Assembly: GCA_030431255.1 (NCBI GenBank)
Contig: JAUIJL010000036.1
Location: 1-59,538 of the forward strand
Length of the DNA stretch: 59,538 bases
Reading direction: 5' to 3'
Source of the DNA: Thermoanaerobaculia bacterium
Lineage (GTDB): Bacteria; Acidobacteriota; Thermoanaerobaculia; Multivoradales; J023
Positions 44,032 to 52,910 of this stretch are shown in pieces (position 1 is the first letter of the stretch; every line of letters starts with the position of its first letter). Made by a program: the position numbers and the translations under genes. The notes beneath the pieces are model-generated. The model did no database searches. It had not been told where the DNA came from and saw nothing but the letters and a program-made list of their open reading frames with translations.

Positions 44032-44120
44032 GGCCGGTTTTCCGCAGGCCGGTTTTCCGCAGGCCGGTTTTCCGCAGGCTGGTTTTCCGCAGGCCGGTTT
44101 CCGCAGGCCGGTTGTCGGCA
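44032..44120. repeat. Tandem array of six 15-bp units
   Basis: Six head-to-tail copies related to GGCCGGTTTTCCGCA: three exact, then one with a C-to-T change, one lacking a T, and one degenerate (ending GTTGTCGGCA). It occupies the divergent promoter region between ygfZ and the alpha/beta hydrolase gene, starting 42 bases from the ygfZ start and ending 20 bases before the hydrolase ATG. No spacers, so not CRISPR. Confidence 0.95.
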
Positions 44121-44139
44121 ATCGCGTTAAAGTATCCCC

Positions 44140-44994
44140 ATGACTGAAATCCAGGCCTTTCGTATCGACTCCGCTTCGTCTTTCGGCGGTTGCCTGCACG
44201 GTTTTGTGCATATGCCGGATCTCGAAAAATTTGCCGCGCCCCGGCCGGCGGTGGTGATCTGCCACGGCTTCAAGGGATTCATGGAGTGGGGATTCTTCCC
44301 GCCATTGGCGGATCTTCTCTGCGAGCGGGGATTCGTGACCGTGCGATTCAACTATTCGGGTTCGGGCATGCAGCCGGGCGACGAGCTGGTCACCGATCTG
44401 GACGCCTTCCGCAAAAACACCTTCAGCCTGGAGCTGGAAGAAACCCAGCGGATTCTGGGCTCGCTGGAGCAGATCGCGCCGTCGAGGGTGGACCCGAGCC
44501 GGATCGGGTTGTTGGGCCATAGCCGGGGTGGCGCGGCGGCGATCCTGGCGGCGGCGTCCGAGCCGTGGGTGGATCGCATCGGCGCCTTGGTGACCTGGGC
44601 CGCCCTGTGCTCGTTCGAGCGTTATGCCCAATACGAGGAGGAATGGCGCCGGAATGGGGTGATTCCCACCCGCAATGGACGCACGGGCCAAGAGCTGGAG
44701 CTGGGTGTCGAGCTACTGGAGGATTTCCGCGGCAACGAGGCCACTCTCGACTTGGCGGCAGCGTCGGCGCGGATCCAGGCGCCGTGGTCGATCGTGCACG
44801 GCACCGACGATGAATCCGTGCCGTTCTCCGAGGCCCATGATCTCGCCGGTTGGGCGACCAGCACCCACGAGGTGGTGGCAATCAAGGACGGCAGCCACAC
44901 CTTCGGCGCCCGCCATCCCTTCGCCGGGCCCACCCGAGAGCTGGTCCGAGCCATGAACGCGACCCAGCTTTGGTTCCGTCGTCATTTGGCGTGA
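44140..44994 (+). CDS. Alpha/beta hydrolase (dienelactone-hydrolase/esterase type)
   Basis: 284 aa cytoplasmic hydrolase. Seen: oxyanion segment VVICHGFKGFMEWGFFPPLA, nucleophile elbow GLLGHSRGGAAAIL (Ser), acid region IVHGTDDESVPF and His in VVAIKDGSHTFGARHPF. The natural substrate is unknown; relatives are carboxylesterases or prolyl-oligopeptidase-like hydrolases. The ATG at 44140 lies 20 bases after the 15-bp repeat array, so copy-number changes could alter its promoter or leader. Confidence 0.88.
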   Translation: MTEIQAFRIDSASSFGGCLHGFVHMPDLEKFAAPRPAVVICHGFKGFMEWGFFPPLADLLCERGFVTVRFNYSGSGMQPGDELVTDLDAFRKNTFSLELEETQRILGSLEQIAPSRVDPSRIGLLGHSRGGAAAILAAASEPWVDRIGALVTWAALCSFERYAQYEEEWRRNGVIPTRNGRTGQELELGVELLEDFRGNEATLDLAAASARIQAPWSIVHGTDDESVPFSEAHDLAGWATSTHEVVAIKDGSHTFGARHPFAGPTRELVRAMNATQLWFRRHLA

Positions 44995-45018
44995 TCCTCA
45001 TGATCTGGTATTCCGAAC

Positions 45019-45076
45019 GTAGGGGCGATCCTTGTGATCGCCCTGCCGATCGGGCGAATACAAGATTCGCCCCTAC
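45019..45076. repeat. Double-hairpin intergenic repeat (REP/MITE-like)
   Basis: Two 25-base arms (45019-45043, 45052-45076) are inverted copies matching at 21 of 25 positions, and each is itself a hairpin with a perfect 8-bp stem (GGGCGATC/GATCGCCC; GGGCGAAT/ATTCGCCC). Similar GTAGGGGCGA elements are scattered in many bacterial genomes (general knowledge). It fills the gap between convergent genes, and the kinase stop codon (45073-45075) lies within it. Confidence 0.85.
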
Positions 45077-48000
45077 TGATCGGGCGAGGGCTGACCTGAG
45101 CTCAGGAGCCGGGCTTCGGCGAAGGCGTCCTGGGCGGAGGTGAGGTCCCCCAGGGAGACCCAGATCTCCCCTTGCTCGCGCAGGCATTGGGCGAGCTGGT
45201 GCCTGGCGCCTTGGTCATTGCCGGTCTTTTCTACGAGGGTCCTTGCCCAGGGTAGGATCTCTTGAATCCGTGACATGGCTCGTTCGGAGAAACCCCGATA
45301 TCGGACGGCTGAAGCCGCCGTGCACCCGCTGCGTACGGTGGGCACAGCGACTTCACCCAGCTCACTGCGCCAAATCCAATGGGCTTCTTCCAACAGGATT
45401 TCCGCGCTGCGGAAGTCCTTGGATCTCAAATAGGCAAATCCCAGGCTTTCTAGCACGTCGGCTTTGACCCGCGGACGATGGGAGAGCTGATCCCGTGCCC
45501 TGGCGGTGCCTCGATCGAGGAAGTCTTGCAGGGTCGGCCGATCGGTGGGCTCTTTGCTGATCGACACATCCGGCTCGAAAAGCCCGAGCAAGAATGCCTT
45601 GGACTCCTCCGCCAGCTCGGCCCGGCCCGCGGCTTGCTCGGTCACCTCCCGGGCCCGCTGGATCTCGAGGCCCATGCGGTGTTGATGCCAGGTCATGGCG
45701 GCGGAAATCAACGACAAGATCGAGAGGGTGATCAAAGCTAAGCGGCGTCGACGTCGGCCTTTTTCCATTTGGAGCTTGGCTTCGGCCGCCATCGTCTCCG
45801 TTTGACGTCGATCTTCGAGGCGTTGTCGGCGGACCTCCAAATGGCGCAAGCGCTGGGCTAGGCGGGTCGCGTCGCCGAACCGCCGGGTCGGGCTGATATC
45901 CACCGCCCCGGCAATGTCGCGCTCCAACAGCTCGTCCTCGATGTTGCGTTCCCAACCCGAGCCGAGGGCCCGGCTCAAATCGCCGCTCACCAGCTGGTAG
46001 AGGATCACCCCGAGAGCGTAAATGTCGCCTTGAATAGTGGCCGGGCGACCTTCGATGACCTCTGGAGCGCGATATAGGGAATAGCCGGCCGCGGCCGTGT
46101 CCTCCGCGTCTTGGAGCACGGAATATTCCTCCGGATCCACGGACGCGTCTTCGGTCACCGAGCCGATCCCGAAATCTGCCAAGCGAGCCTGCACATCGCC
46201 GTTCGGTAGATCCTGGAGCAGAATGGCCCGGGGGCGGACGTCCTTGTGCAGCACCCCCACGGAGTGGGCGGCGGCGAGGGCGTCGGCGATTTGGGCGACG
46301 ATCTCCAGGCGAAGACCGAGGGGTATTTGCTCGTAACCTCCCCTCTTGGCCACCCAATCGATCAGATGGCCACCCTCGGTGTACTCCGACTCGACGAAAT
46401 ACGGGGCTTCGTCGAAATTCCAATCCAGAATCCGGGCGATATCCTCGCGCTCTCCCAATTGGTCCTTGAGGATTCGGAAGAGGGTGATTTCCCGCTGGAG
46501 CTCCCGCAGGCGATCCTTGTGAAAGCAGAATTTAAAAATGCGCCGCTCGCCGGTTTTGAGATGCTCCGCCAGCCAAACCTCACCGAAGCTGCCGTCGCCG
46601 AGATGGTCCATCAGGCGCCAATTCGGGTGGGAATCCAGGTTTTGGCCGGAGGCCGGCCGCCAGCCTAGGATCGTTTGGGAAGTGCCGGATTTAGGGTCGT
46701 CGAGCTGACGGGCGGGGGGCGCGGTGAAGGGGGCGACCCCCGGCTCACCGACCTCGAAGAGCCCGACCGGCTCGGCGCCGCTTTCGAGCTCAAATCTGCC
46801 GTGGGCGAGCCAGCGCAGATGGGTCAGCTGCCTGGATTGACCAGCGGAGTTGCGCGATAGATCGAAGGCGCTGCGGGTGAGCAGGGTCTGACCGGGTGAG
46901 ACCATGGACACCAGAGACGCGACCAGGCTCGCCGCCGGCCCCAGCTCTTCCGCTTTCGCTTCCTCCGACAGGTCGATGCCGGCGGTTTCCCGGCGGTCGA
47001 CCATCACTTCTCCAAAGTGGATGATCGCGAAGGCGCTGACCGCATCGGCGTCCTCCGGATGACCCACGGGATCCGTTTCCTCGGAGCTCCAAATGGCGAG
47101 CCGGCGGTGGATCTCCATGGCCAGGCTGACCGCTTCGATGGGGGTTTCAAAGAGAAAGAGGCTGCCTTCGGGCAGCTCGAGGCGTCGGCAGGTGGGCGAT
47201 TCTTGTAGGCGGGTTTCGATCAGGCCCTCCAAGCGCGCGACCCAACGGCCCGCCCGGCGATCTCCGAGACGCTCCCAGACGCTTTCTCGATCGATCAAAT
47301 CCACCAAAGCCAGGGCGCGGAGGGTTGGGCCGGCGGCGGGCTCCGGGATCCGGAGAGGCCCCAACAAACCACCCACGCGTCGCAGGGCGGCTTCGACCTC
47401 CGCGGCGCTTTGGGGCCGATTGGCGGGGTTCTTCTCCAGCATTTGATCGATCAGCTCGATCAGGTCTTTGGGCGCGTCGGGCACCAGCGGGCGCAGGCTC
47501 GGATGGGGCTCGCGGCAAATCTGGGCGACGGTGGCCAGCGGTGTCGTGCCCCAAAAAGGGCGCTCGCTGGTGAGCATCAAGAACATCAGGATGCCGAGCG
47601 AGAAGAGGTCGGATCGAGGGTCCACCTCTTCGCCGCGGGCTTGCTCCGGCGACATCATGTCGAAGGAGCCGACGGCTTGACCGGGGCGGGTCAGACGATC
47701 GGAGTCCGTGCCCACGCCGAGACCGGTGGCCAGGCCGAAATCGAGGATCTTCACCTGCCCGGCCGGGGTGATCATGATATTCGCGGGTTTTAAGTCGCGG
47801 TGGATGATGCCTTTGTCGTGGGCTTCGGTCAGCCCCTCGGTGATCTGCAGGCAGATCTCGATCACCCGCTGCGGGCTGAGGGATTTTTCCGCCCGCAGCA
47901 AGTCCGCCAGGCTCTGACCATCCACCAGCTCCATGACGATGGCGTCGCCTTCGTCGTGCAGCTCGAGCACATGGTAGATCTGAACGATCGCCGGATGGTT

Positions 48001-48303
48001 GATGCGCGCCGCGGCGCGGGCCTCGCGCCGGAATCGTCGTCTGGCCACGGCCGGCTCTTGGGACGGATTGAGGTCGCCTGGGTGGACCCATTTGATGGCG
48101 ACGGATCGGGTCAGGCGCTCGTCGAATCCACGAAACACCTCACCCATGCCGCCGCTGCCGAGGCGAGCCTCGATGCGATAGGGGCCGAGACGAGGAGGGA
48201 GAGATCCGCTCGGGCCGGGGTCGGCCTTAGCCGGGGAGACCTGGTCCTGAGCCGCCGCTTCCGTGGCAGGCTCGTCCGGGGCAGGCTCGTGTTCTCGACC
48301 CAT
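45073..48303 (-). CDS. Large Ser/Thr kinase: kinase, cyclase-like domain, pseudokinase, TM, TPR-like tail
   Basis: 1076 aa. Kinase 1 (about 42-310) is complete: glycine loop LGSGGMGEVF, K71, HRDLKPAN (168-175), DFG (188-190), APE-like SPE. A segment at about 328-525 (LALVDLIDRESVWERLGDRR, then FAIIHFGEVMVDRRE) resembles class III nucleotide cyclase domains without clear catalytic residues. Kinase 2 (about 563-825) keeps GDGSFGEV, K591 and DFG (710-712), but its catalytic loop is HKDVRPRA: Ala replaces the metal-binding Asn and Arg the Lys, so it is probably a pseudokinase. One membrane helix (855-873) precedes a helical, TPR-like tail. Expected role: membrane signalling. Confidence 0.9.
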   Translation of the reverse strand: MGREHEPAPDEPATEAAAQDQVSPAKADPGPSGSLPPRLGPYRIEARLGSGGMGEVFRGFDERLTRSVAIKWVHPGDLNPSQEPAVARRRFRREARAAARINHPAIVQIYHVLELHDEGDAIVMELVDGQSLADLLRAEKSLSPQRVIEICLQITEGLTEAHDKGIIHRDLKPANIMITPAGQVKILDFGLATGLGVGTDSDRLTRPGQAVGSFDMMSPEQARGEEVDPRSDLFSLGILMFLMLTSERPFWGTTPLATVAQICREPHPSLRPLVPDAPKDLIELIDQMLEKNPANRPQSAAEVEAALRRVGGLLGPLRIPEPAAGPTLRALALVDLIDRESVWERLGDRRAGRWVARLEGLIETRLQESPTCRRLELPEGSLFLFETPIEAVSLAMEIHRRLAIWSSEETDPVGHPEDADAVSAFAIIHFGEVMVDRRETAGIDLSEEAKAEELGPAASLVASLVSMVSPGQTLLTRSAFDLSRNSAGQSRQLTHLRWLAHGRFELESGAEPVGLFEVGEPGVAPFTAPPARQLDDPKSGTSQTILGWRPASGQNLDSHPNWRLMDHLGDGSFGEVWLAEHLKTGERRIFKFCFHKDRLRELQREITLFRILKDQLGEREDIARILDWNFDEAPYFVESEYTEGGHLIDWVAKRGGYEQIPLGLRLEIVAQIADALAAAHSVGVLHKDVRPRAILLQDLPNGDVQARLADFGIGSVTEDASVDPEEYSVLQDAEDTAAAGYSLYRAPEVIEGRPATIQGDIYALGVILYQLVSGDLSRALGSGWERNIEDELLERDIAGAVDISPTRRFGDATRLAQRLRHLEVRRQRLEDRRQTETMAAEAKLQMEKGRRRRRLALITLSILSLISAAMTWHQHRMGLEIQRAREVTEQAAGRAELAEESKAFLLGLFEPDVSISKEPTDRPTLQDFLDRGTARARDQLSHRPRVKADVLESLGFAYLRSKDFRSAEILLEEAHWIWRSELGEVAVPTVRSGCTAASAVRYRGFSERAMSRIQEILPWARTLVEKTGNDQGARHQLAQCLREQGEIWVSLGDLTSAQDAFAEARLLSSGQPSPDQ

Positions 48304-48320
48304 CTACCACCATGCCCGAT

Positions 48321-49592
48321 TCAAGAATTGCCGATCGACGAGCCGTCGTGAGAAGAGGGGCGGGCTCCGCGCCCTCCAAGATCGGGTTCCCGTTGGTCCA
48401 AGGCCCGCCGGTTCTTATGCTCGACATATTCCAATACCGAGCGAGCGAAAATTCCCGCCACTTCTTTGGCGAAGCTCTCGGCTCCAGGGGTGGGCTCGGC
48501 CTCGCACATCTCGGGGTCGATCCAGCAGAGCTGATCCTTGCGCACCTCGATGCCCACGCAGCTGGGTCTCTCCGGGGCGTAGCGGAAGTCCTCCACCAGA
48601 ATGTGCCGATGGGTGCCGAGGAATTCCTGGATCCGAGCATACGCTTTGCGGGCTTTGGCGAACACTTTGTCCAGACCCAAGGGGGCGTCCCGATACCGAT
48701 GGATGAAAGCCCTCAGCTGCTCGCTATCCGGCGACCTACGGGTGACGTCGAGCAGCATTTGCCACACCCGTTGGTATTCGGGTCGTTCCCGCGTGTCCGG
48801 AAACGTGCGGGTGAAGTGGCGGCGTAGGTGGCGGAAGAAAAACCACACTTGAGCCCGAATCTCCACCGAGCCCTCGGGCATTACGTAGGGGTAGTTGAGG
48901 GCGGTGTGGTGCCCGGCTTTTTCAAGATCCAACAGGATTTGGTAGGTCAAAGCCCGGTCGGACGTAGCCTCGCACAGGATCGGCGGAAAGAGGGGGTCGA
49001 AGACATAGGGCGGGATCGTGGAATGGTTTTGGTATTCCATCGATCGCGTGACCAAGCTGATTTTGGGGCGCTCGGTACCGGTGGCATTCAGCGGATCGTA
49101 GGTGTGGACCCCGAGGGTAATGCGCTTGGTGGAGATGTGCTGGGTCAGCACCTTGGAAATGCCGTCGTAGTAGCGGGTCAACACCTCGTGGATGGCCTCT
49201 TCCGACAACAAATGCTCCACGGGCGGGAACATGCTGTGACGGGTCAAATAGCCTTCGCCGATGGCGGAAGTGCCCGGGAAACGACCGAAATCGAGGATGA
49301 AGCGAGCCAGGTTGACCCGCAGGTAGCCGGAGAGACCCAAATCTCGGGCAAGGTTCTCGGCCACCAGATTGGCGCCCCAATCGCGCTCTCGCACATAGGC
49401 TTGGTGGACCTCTTCCCGGGCGAGCACCTGCTCGCTGTGGTCTCCCCAGAGTTGCCGAGGCACCTGGGCGCCGTCGTGAATGGTGAAAACGAGGATGTCG
49501 TCGTGGGTGTCCGAGTCCGATTCAGGGCTGGATGGAATCGGAACGAATTCAATCGGCTCTAGATCATCGACAATTTCCGGAGTGGGAATCAC
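48321..49592 (-). CDS. N-formylglutamate amidohydrolase-like protein
   Basis: 423 aa. N-terminal strand and loop VFTIHDGAQVPRQLW correspond to the metal-site opening of the FGase family; ERDWGANLVAENLARDLG and VNLARFILDFGRFPGTSAIG match its D..GA and R..D.R.P segments, and LGVHTYDP supplies another His. The ~150-residue C-terminal part (helical, TRTFPDTRERPEYQRVWQML) is extra. It is probably a zinc amidohydrolase on N-acyl or gamma-linked glutamate compounds; the natural substrate is unknown. It lies 17 bases upstream of the kinase start on the same strand. Confidence 0.75.
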   Translation of the reverse strand: MIPTPEIVDDLEPIEFVPIPSSPESDSDTHDDILVFTIHDGAQVPRQLWGDHSEQVLAREEVHQAYVRERDWGANLVAENLARDLGLSGYLRVNLARFILDFGRFPGTSAIGEGYLTRHSMFPPVEHLLSEEAIHEVLTRYYDGISKVLTQHISTKRITLGVHTYDPLNATGTERPKISLVTRSMEYQNHSTIPPYVFDPLFPPILCEATSDRALTYQILLDLEKAGHHTALNYPYVMPEGSVEIRAQVWFFFRHLRRHFTRTFPDTRERPEYQRVWQMLLDVTRRSPDSEQLRAFIHRYRDAPLGLDKVFAKARKAYARIQEFLGTHRHILVEDFRYAPERPSCVGIEVRKDQLCWIDPEMCEAEPTPGAESFAKEVAGIFARSVLEYVEHKNRRALDQREPDLGGRGARPSSHDGSSIGNS

Positions 49593-49854
49593 AAGAGAGC
49601 TCCATGGAAACGGCTATATGTGACCCCATTTGGTTGTGCCCGGTACCGTGTTCTAACACCGTGTTGAACGGCAGGTATGAGAGGAGGGCCACCATGGGGA
49701 TAGAGATAGAAAATCGCCCGGCTCCCCAGCTGGGGAATCCCGGCGGTCTTCTGATTGTATCCGACTTCCCTGTCGGCTTAAATGACGCCGGGCCGACCCA
49801 CCGCGCAGGTGCCTCGAAATGGGGTCAGAGAGCCTCAGGGCTCGAGCACGGCCC
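49593..49854. other. Intergenic region with inverted TGACCCCATTT ends
   Basis: TGACCCCATTT (49621-49631) and AAATGGGGTCA (49817-49827) are exact 11-bp inverted copies 207 bases apart. The intervening sequence has no recognised gene (one short frame starts ATG at 49694 after GAGGAGGG). It may be a small non-autonomous element; no target duplication was identified. Confidence 0.4.
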
Positions 49855-50439
49855 CTACGATTTCAAAAGCTCGCGGTGGCGGAAACATGGGGTGATGTGG
49901 TCGTTCACCAAACCGGCGGCCTGCATGAAGGCATAGCAAATGGTGGTGCCGACGAATTTAAAGCCGCGTTTTTTCAACGCCTTGCTCATGGCGTCGCTTT
50001 CCGGGGTGTTGGCCGGCACGTCTTTCATGGAGGGCCAAGCGTTCATCTTGGGCTTGCCGTCCACGAAGCTCCAAATGAAGTCCGAAAAATCCCCCTCCTT
50101 TTGACGCAAATCCAGATAAGCCCGGGCATTGCCGATGGCGGCACCGACCTTCAGCCGATTGCGCACAATGCCCGGGTCGCTCAATAGCTGGGCGACTTTG
50201 TTCTCGTCGTATCCGGCGATTTTCTCCGCATCGAAGCCGTCGAAGGCGCGCCGGTAGCCCTCCCTTTTTCGCAGGATCGTGATCCACGATAGGCCGGCCT
50301 GGGCTCCCTCGAGAATCAGGAATTCGAAGAGCTGTCGGTCGTCGTAAATGGGCACTCCCCATTCTTCGTCGTGGTACTGAATGTAGAGCGGATCGTCGCC
50401 CGCCCAGCCACAGCGGTGGGGCTCATTCTGCTGATGCAT
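49855..50439 (-). CDS. tag: DNA-3-methyladenine glycosylase I
   Basis: 194 aa; removes 3-methyladenine from alkylated DNA. The zinc site of the HhH TAG family is visible: HRCGWAGDDPLYIQYHDEEWG (Cys and His ligands) and the C-terminal NDHITPCFRH (His, Cys). ILEGAQAGLSWITILRKREG and PGIVRNRLKVGAAIGNARAY match the base-binding and helix-hairpin-helix regions. Its start overlaps the upstream FG-GAP gene by 17 bases on the same strand, so the two are coupled. Confidence 0.95.
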   Translation of the reverse strand: MHQQNEPHRCGWAGDDPLYIQYHDEEWGVPIYDDRQLFEFLILEGAQAGLSWITILRKREGYRRAFDGFDAEKIAGYDENKVAQLLSDPGIVRNRLKVGAAIGNARAYLDLRQKEGDFSDFIWSFVDGKPKMNAWPSMKDVPANTPESDAMSKALKKRGFKFVGTTICYAFMQAAGLVNDHITPCFRHRELLKS

Positions 50440-51760
50440 GGTCCATCCTCATTCGGGCCGGGAATGGCGTCAAATTCCAAGTGAAACCCTTCAAGCCACC
50501 TTCGTGTTTATAGATCACTTCTCGATCGGCCGTGCCGTCCCGCCAAGCGTAGCGACGAACCTCGCCGTGGGTGTCGCTGGCCACATAGAGCTCGTCGCGG
50601 CCGTCTCCGTCCAGGTCGGTGAGCAGGGAAGCGTGCTCGAAGCCTCCGGACTCGCGGTCGATGTTGGTTTTTGTCCAAGGCTCACCGGGCTCGCCCGGGG
50701 TCAGCAGCCACAGCCCGCTCTTGGAGCCCGAAGCCACCAGCTCTTTAGTGCCGTCGCCCTCAACGTCACCGACGGTGAGGAACCGGCAGAGCTTGTCCGG
50801 CAGGGTGGCGACGGTATGTCTGTCGGTGGGGGCGGTATCGGCGTCGAATCGTAGGATTTCCACCTCGCCCCCGGACACCGCCTCGACCACCGCGTACAGC
50901 TCGTCGCGTCCGTCTCCGTCCACATCGGCCACCAAGATTTCCTTGGCGTGTCGATCGTCCAGGTCGGCCACCACCGTCCGATCGCCACCCAGCTCGCCAC
51001 CCAGCTCGCCGTCCTGCCGGCTTCTCAAGTGTGGCCGGTAGCGGGTCACCACCCCCGCCTGGGGAGATCCGTCCAATTTGTTGCGCGCGCTCGGGGTGGC
51101 ATAGACCTCGGCAATGCCGTCGCCGTCCAGGTCTCCGACCTCGATCTCATGGACGAAGGTATTGGGCTCCCGGTCCATCTCGTCCACCACCCAGCCGTCG
51201 CCCTTTTCGTGGATTGCCGCCACCACCCCTTGGTCGTGGGTCGCCACCGCCAGTGCCGTGGAGCCGTTGCCGTAGAGGTCGCCGAGCTCGCCGTCGCGCA
51301 TGCGGCTGAACCGACCGCCGAAATCCTCGCGCCAAACCTCCATCGGGGCCTGGCCGGGGCGCCAAAGCTTGATCACCGCATCGCTGCCGCCGAGGGTGAG
51401 AATGCCCTCGCCATGGGTCTCTGAACGGTAGACGAGGGCTTTGTGAAAGACGTTGCTGTCTTCGTCTTCCAACGTCTCGTAGGTCCATCTGCCCTGTTCG
51501 AAACGCAAGAATCCCAGCTGCGCCGGCAAGGGCATGGGTTTGCCGTCCTCGGTTTTGCCGAGCACCGCGAGGGAGAGCAGCAGGCCTTGGTCATAGGACT
51601 CGCCGATGCTCTCCGGAGTCGGCTCGCCCGCTCCCGGAGTCTCGGGTTTTTGGCTGCAAGCGGATAGCGCCGCCAACAAGGCGAGGGCGACCACTCCGAG
51701 GAGGGGCCAGGGGTGAGCCGATGCTCCACGGTGAGAAAGGTGAACGTTGAAACGGTGCAT
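50423..51760 (-). CDS. FG-GAP/VCBS-repeat lipoprotein
   Basis: 445 aa. Signal peptide ends in a lipobox (ALLAALSAC), so it is likely lipid-anchored. The mature part has repeated DGDG-type calcium loops: VGDLDGDGIAEVYA, VADVDGDGRDELYAV, VGDVEGDGTKELVA and LTDLDGDGRDELYVA, expected to form a seven-bladed integrin-like propeller. It probably binds ligands at the cell surface; no enzyme motif was seen. The ATG at 51760 is used because the frame beyond it is antisense to the MscS gene. The 3' end overlaps tag by 17 bases. Confidence 0.88.
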   Translation of the reverse strand: MHRFNVHLSHRGASAHPWPLLGVVALALLAALSACSQKPETPGAGEPTPESIGESYDQGLLLSLAVLGKTEDGKPMPLPAQLGFLRFEQGRWTYETLEDEDSNVFHKALVYRSETHGEGILTLGGSDAVIKLWRPGQAPMEVWREDFGGRFSRMRDGELGDLYGNGSTALAVATHDQGVVAAIHEKGDGWVVDEMDREPNTFVHEIEVGDLDGDGIAEVYATPSARNKLDGSPQAGVVTRYRPHLRSRQDGELGGELGGDRTVVADLDDRHAKEILVADVDGDGRDELYAVVEAVSGGEVEILRFDADTAPTDRHTVATLPDKLCRFLTVGDVEGDGTKELVASGSKSGLWLLTPGEPGEPWTKTNIDRESGGFEHASLLTDLDGDGRDELYVASDTHGEVRRYAWRDGTADREVIYKHEGGLKGFTWNLTPFPARMRMDHASAE

Positions 51761-51773
51761 GGAATCTCCCGAG

Positions 51774-52910
51774 TTATTCCGTGGTCGCCATCTGTCGAAC
51801 CCAAACGTCGCGTTGGGGAAACGGAATCTCGATGTGCTCTCGTTGGAAGGTTTTGTACACGTCCATGTACATGTCGTGGCTGAGCTTTCCCCGTAGAACG
51901 GGCTCGTCGATCCAGCAGAGCAGCTCGAAATCGAGGCTGGAATCGCCGAATCCGCGCATTCGGACCCGCGGTGTGGGCTCGGGGCAGATGTGATCGTGTC
52001 GGGTGGCGATGTCCACCAAAAGCTCGCAGACTCGGTCGACGTCCACGCCGTAGGCGACGCCCACCTTGATGCGGATGCGTTCTTTTTCCCACCGGCCACC
52101 GGTCTCGTTGAGGATCTTGGCGTTAGCCATGACCGCGTTCGGAATGGTGATTTCAATGTCGTCGCGGGTTTGAAGGCGGGTGGAGCGAATGCCGACGTGG
52201 GTCACGAGGCCACGCTCGCCGGAGTCGAGGGTGACGAAGTCGCCGAGCTTGTAGGGAGCGTCGGCGATGATGAAGATGCCCGCGAAAAGGTTGGCCAGGG
52301 TGTCTCGGGCGGCAAAACCCACGGCGATGCCGATGACACCGGCCGAAGCGAACCAGGGGGCCGGGTTGAATTGCCAAATCATCAGCAGGGCGTAGGTCGC
52401 GCCGCCGATCAAAACCAGCTTCGACAAGATGTCGAATAACGGGATCGTCCGCTCCTCGATCAGCGGGAAACGGTCCTTGTGGCGGCCCAGGGCATCGAGC
52501 ACGATACGGAAACCGGGGAATCCCGCACCGAGCCAGGAGAGGACGACGAAAGTCAGCAGAATATTGACGGTCACCGTGCGGAAGGTGTCCGGCAGCCCCA
52601 AAGCAAGGGTCGCCAGGGAGAGCCCGAAGAAGAAGACGGTGAAAAAGACGGGCTTGCGCACCAGCTCCAGCAGCTGGTCGTCCACCTCGGTCTGGGTTTT
52701 CGAGGTAAGTCGGGAGACTCCGCGCAATAAGAACCATTCGGTCAGCTTGGCACCGACGTAGAAGACAGAGATCAAGACCAAAGCGGTCCACAGAGGATAG
52801 GCCTCGGTCATCGGCAGCACATCGTGCACCCATTGGGGGGTCCACGCCGGCAATTCGAATGGAGCTTGGGTGCCCGCGGGTGTGTCGAGCCGTGTCCATA
52901 ATGTGTGCAA
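51774..52910 (-). CDS. MscS-family mechanosensitive channel
   Basis: 378 aa from a TTG at 52910, chosen for GGAGG nine bases upstream; an ATG at 53030 is less likely. Four or five membrane helices (about 40-60, 85-110, 115-140, 175-195), then the pore-lining TM3-like segment WFASAGVIGIAVGFAARDTLANL and the MscS beta domain ADAPYKLGDFVTLDSGERGLV, THVGIRSTRLQTRDD. The C-terminal alpha/beta vestibule is present. It opens under membrane tension in hypo-osmotic shock. It lies 13 bases upstream of the FG-GAP gene. Confidence 0.9.
   Translation of the reverse strand: MHTLWTRLDTPAGTQAPFELPAWTPQWVHDVLPMTEAYPLWTALVLISVFYVGAKLTEWFLLRGVSRLTSKTQTEVDDQLLELVRKPVFFTVFFFGLSLATLALGLPDTFRTVTVNILLTFVVLSWLGAGFPGFRIVLDALGRHKDRFPLIEERTIPLFDILSKLVLIGGATYALLMIWQFNPAPWFASAGVIGIAVGFAARDTLANLFAGIFIIADAPYKLGDFVTLDSGERGLVTHVGIRSTRLQTRDDIEITIPNAVMANAKILNETGGRWEKERIRIKVGVAYGVDVDRVCELLVDIATRHDHICPEPTPRVRMRGFGDSSLDFELLCWIDEPVLRGKLSHDMYMDVYKTFQREHIEIPFPQRDVWVRQMATTE

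Noticed and set aside
49694-49936. Short gene starting after GAGGAGGG in the tag downstream region
   Set aside because: The frame runs antisense into tag, and the part outside it has no protein-like pattern.
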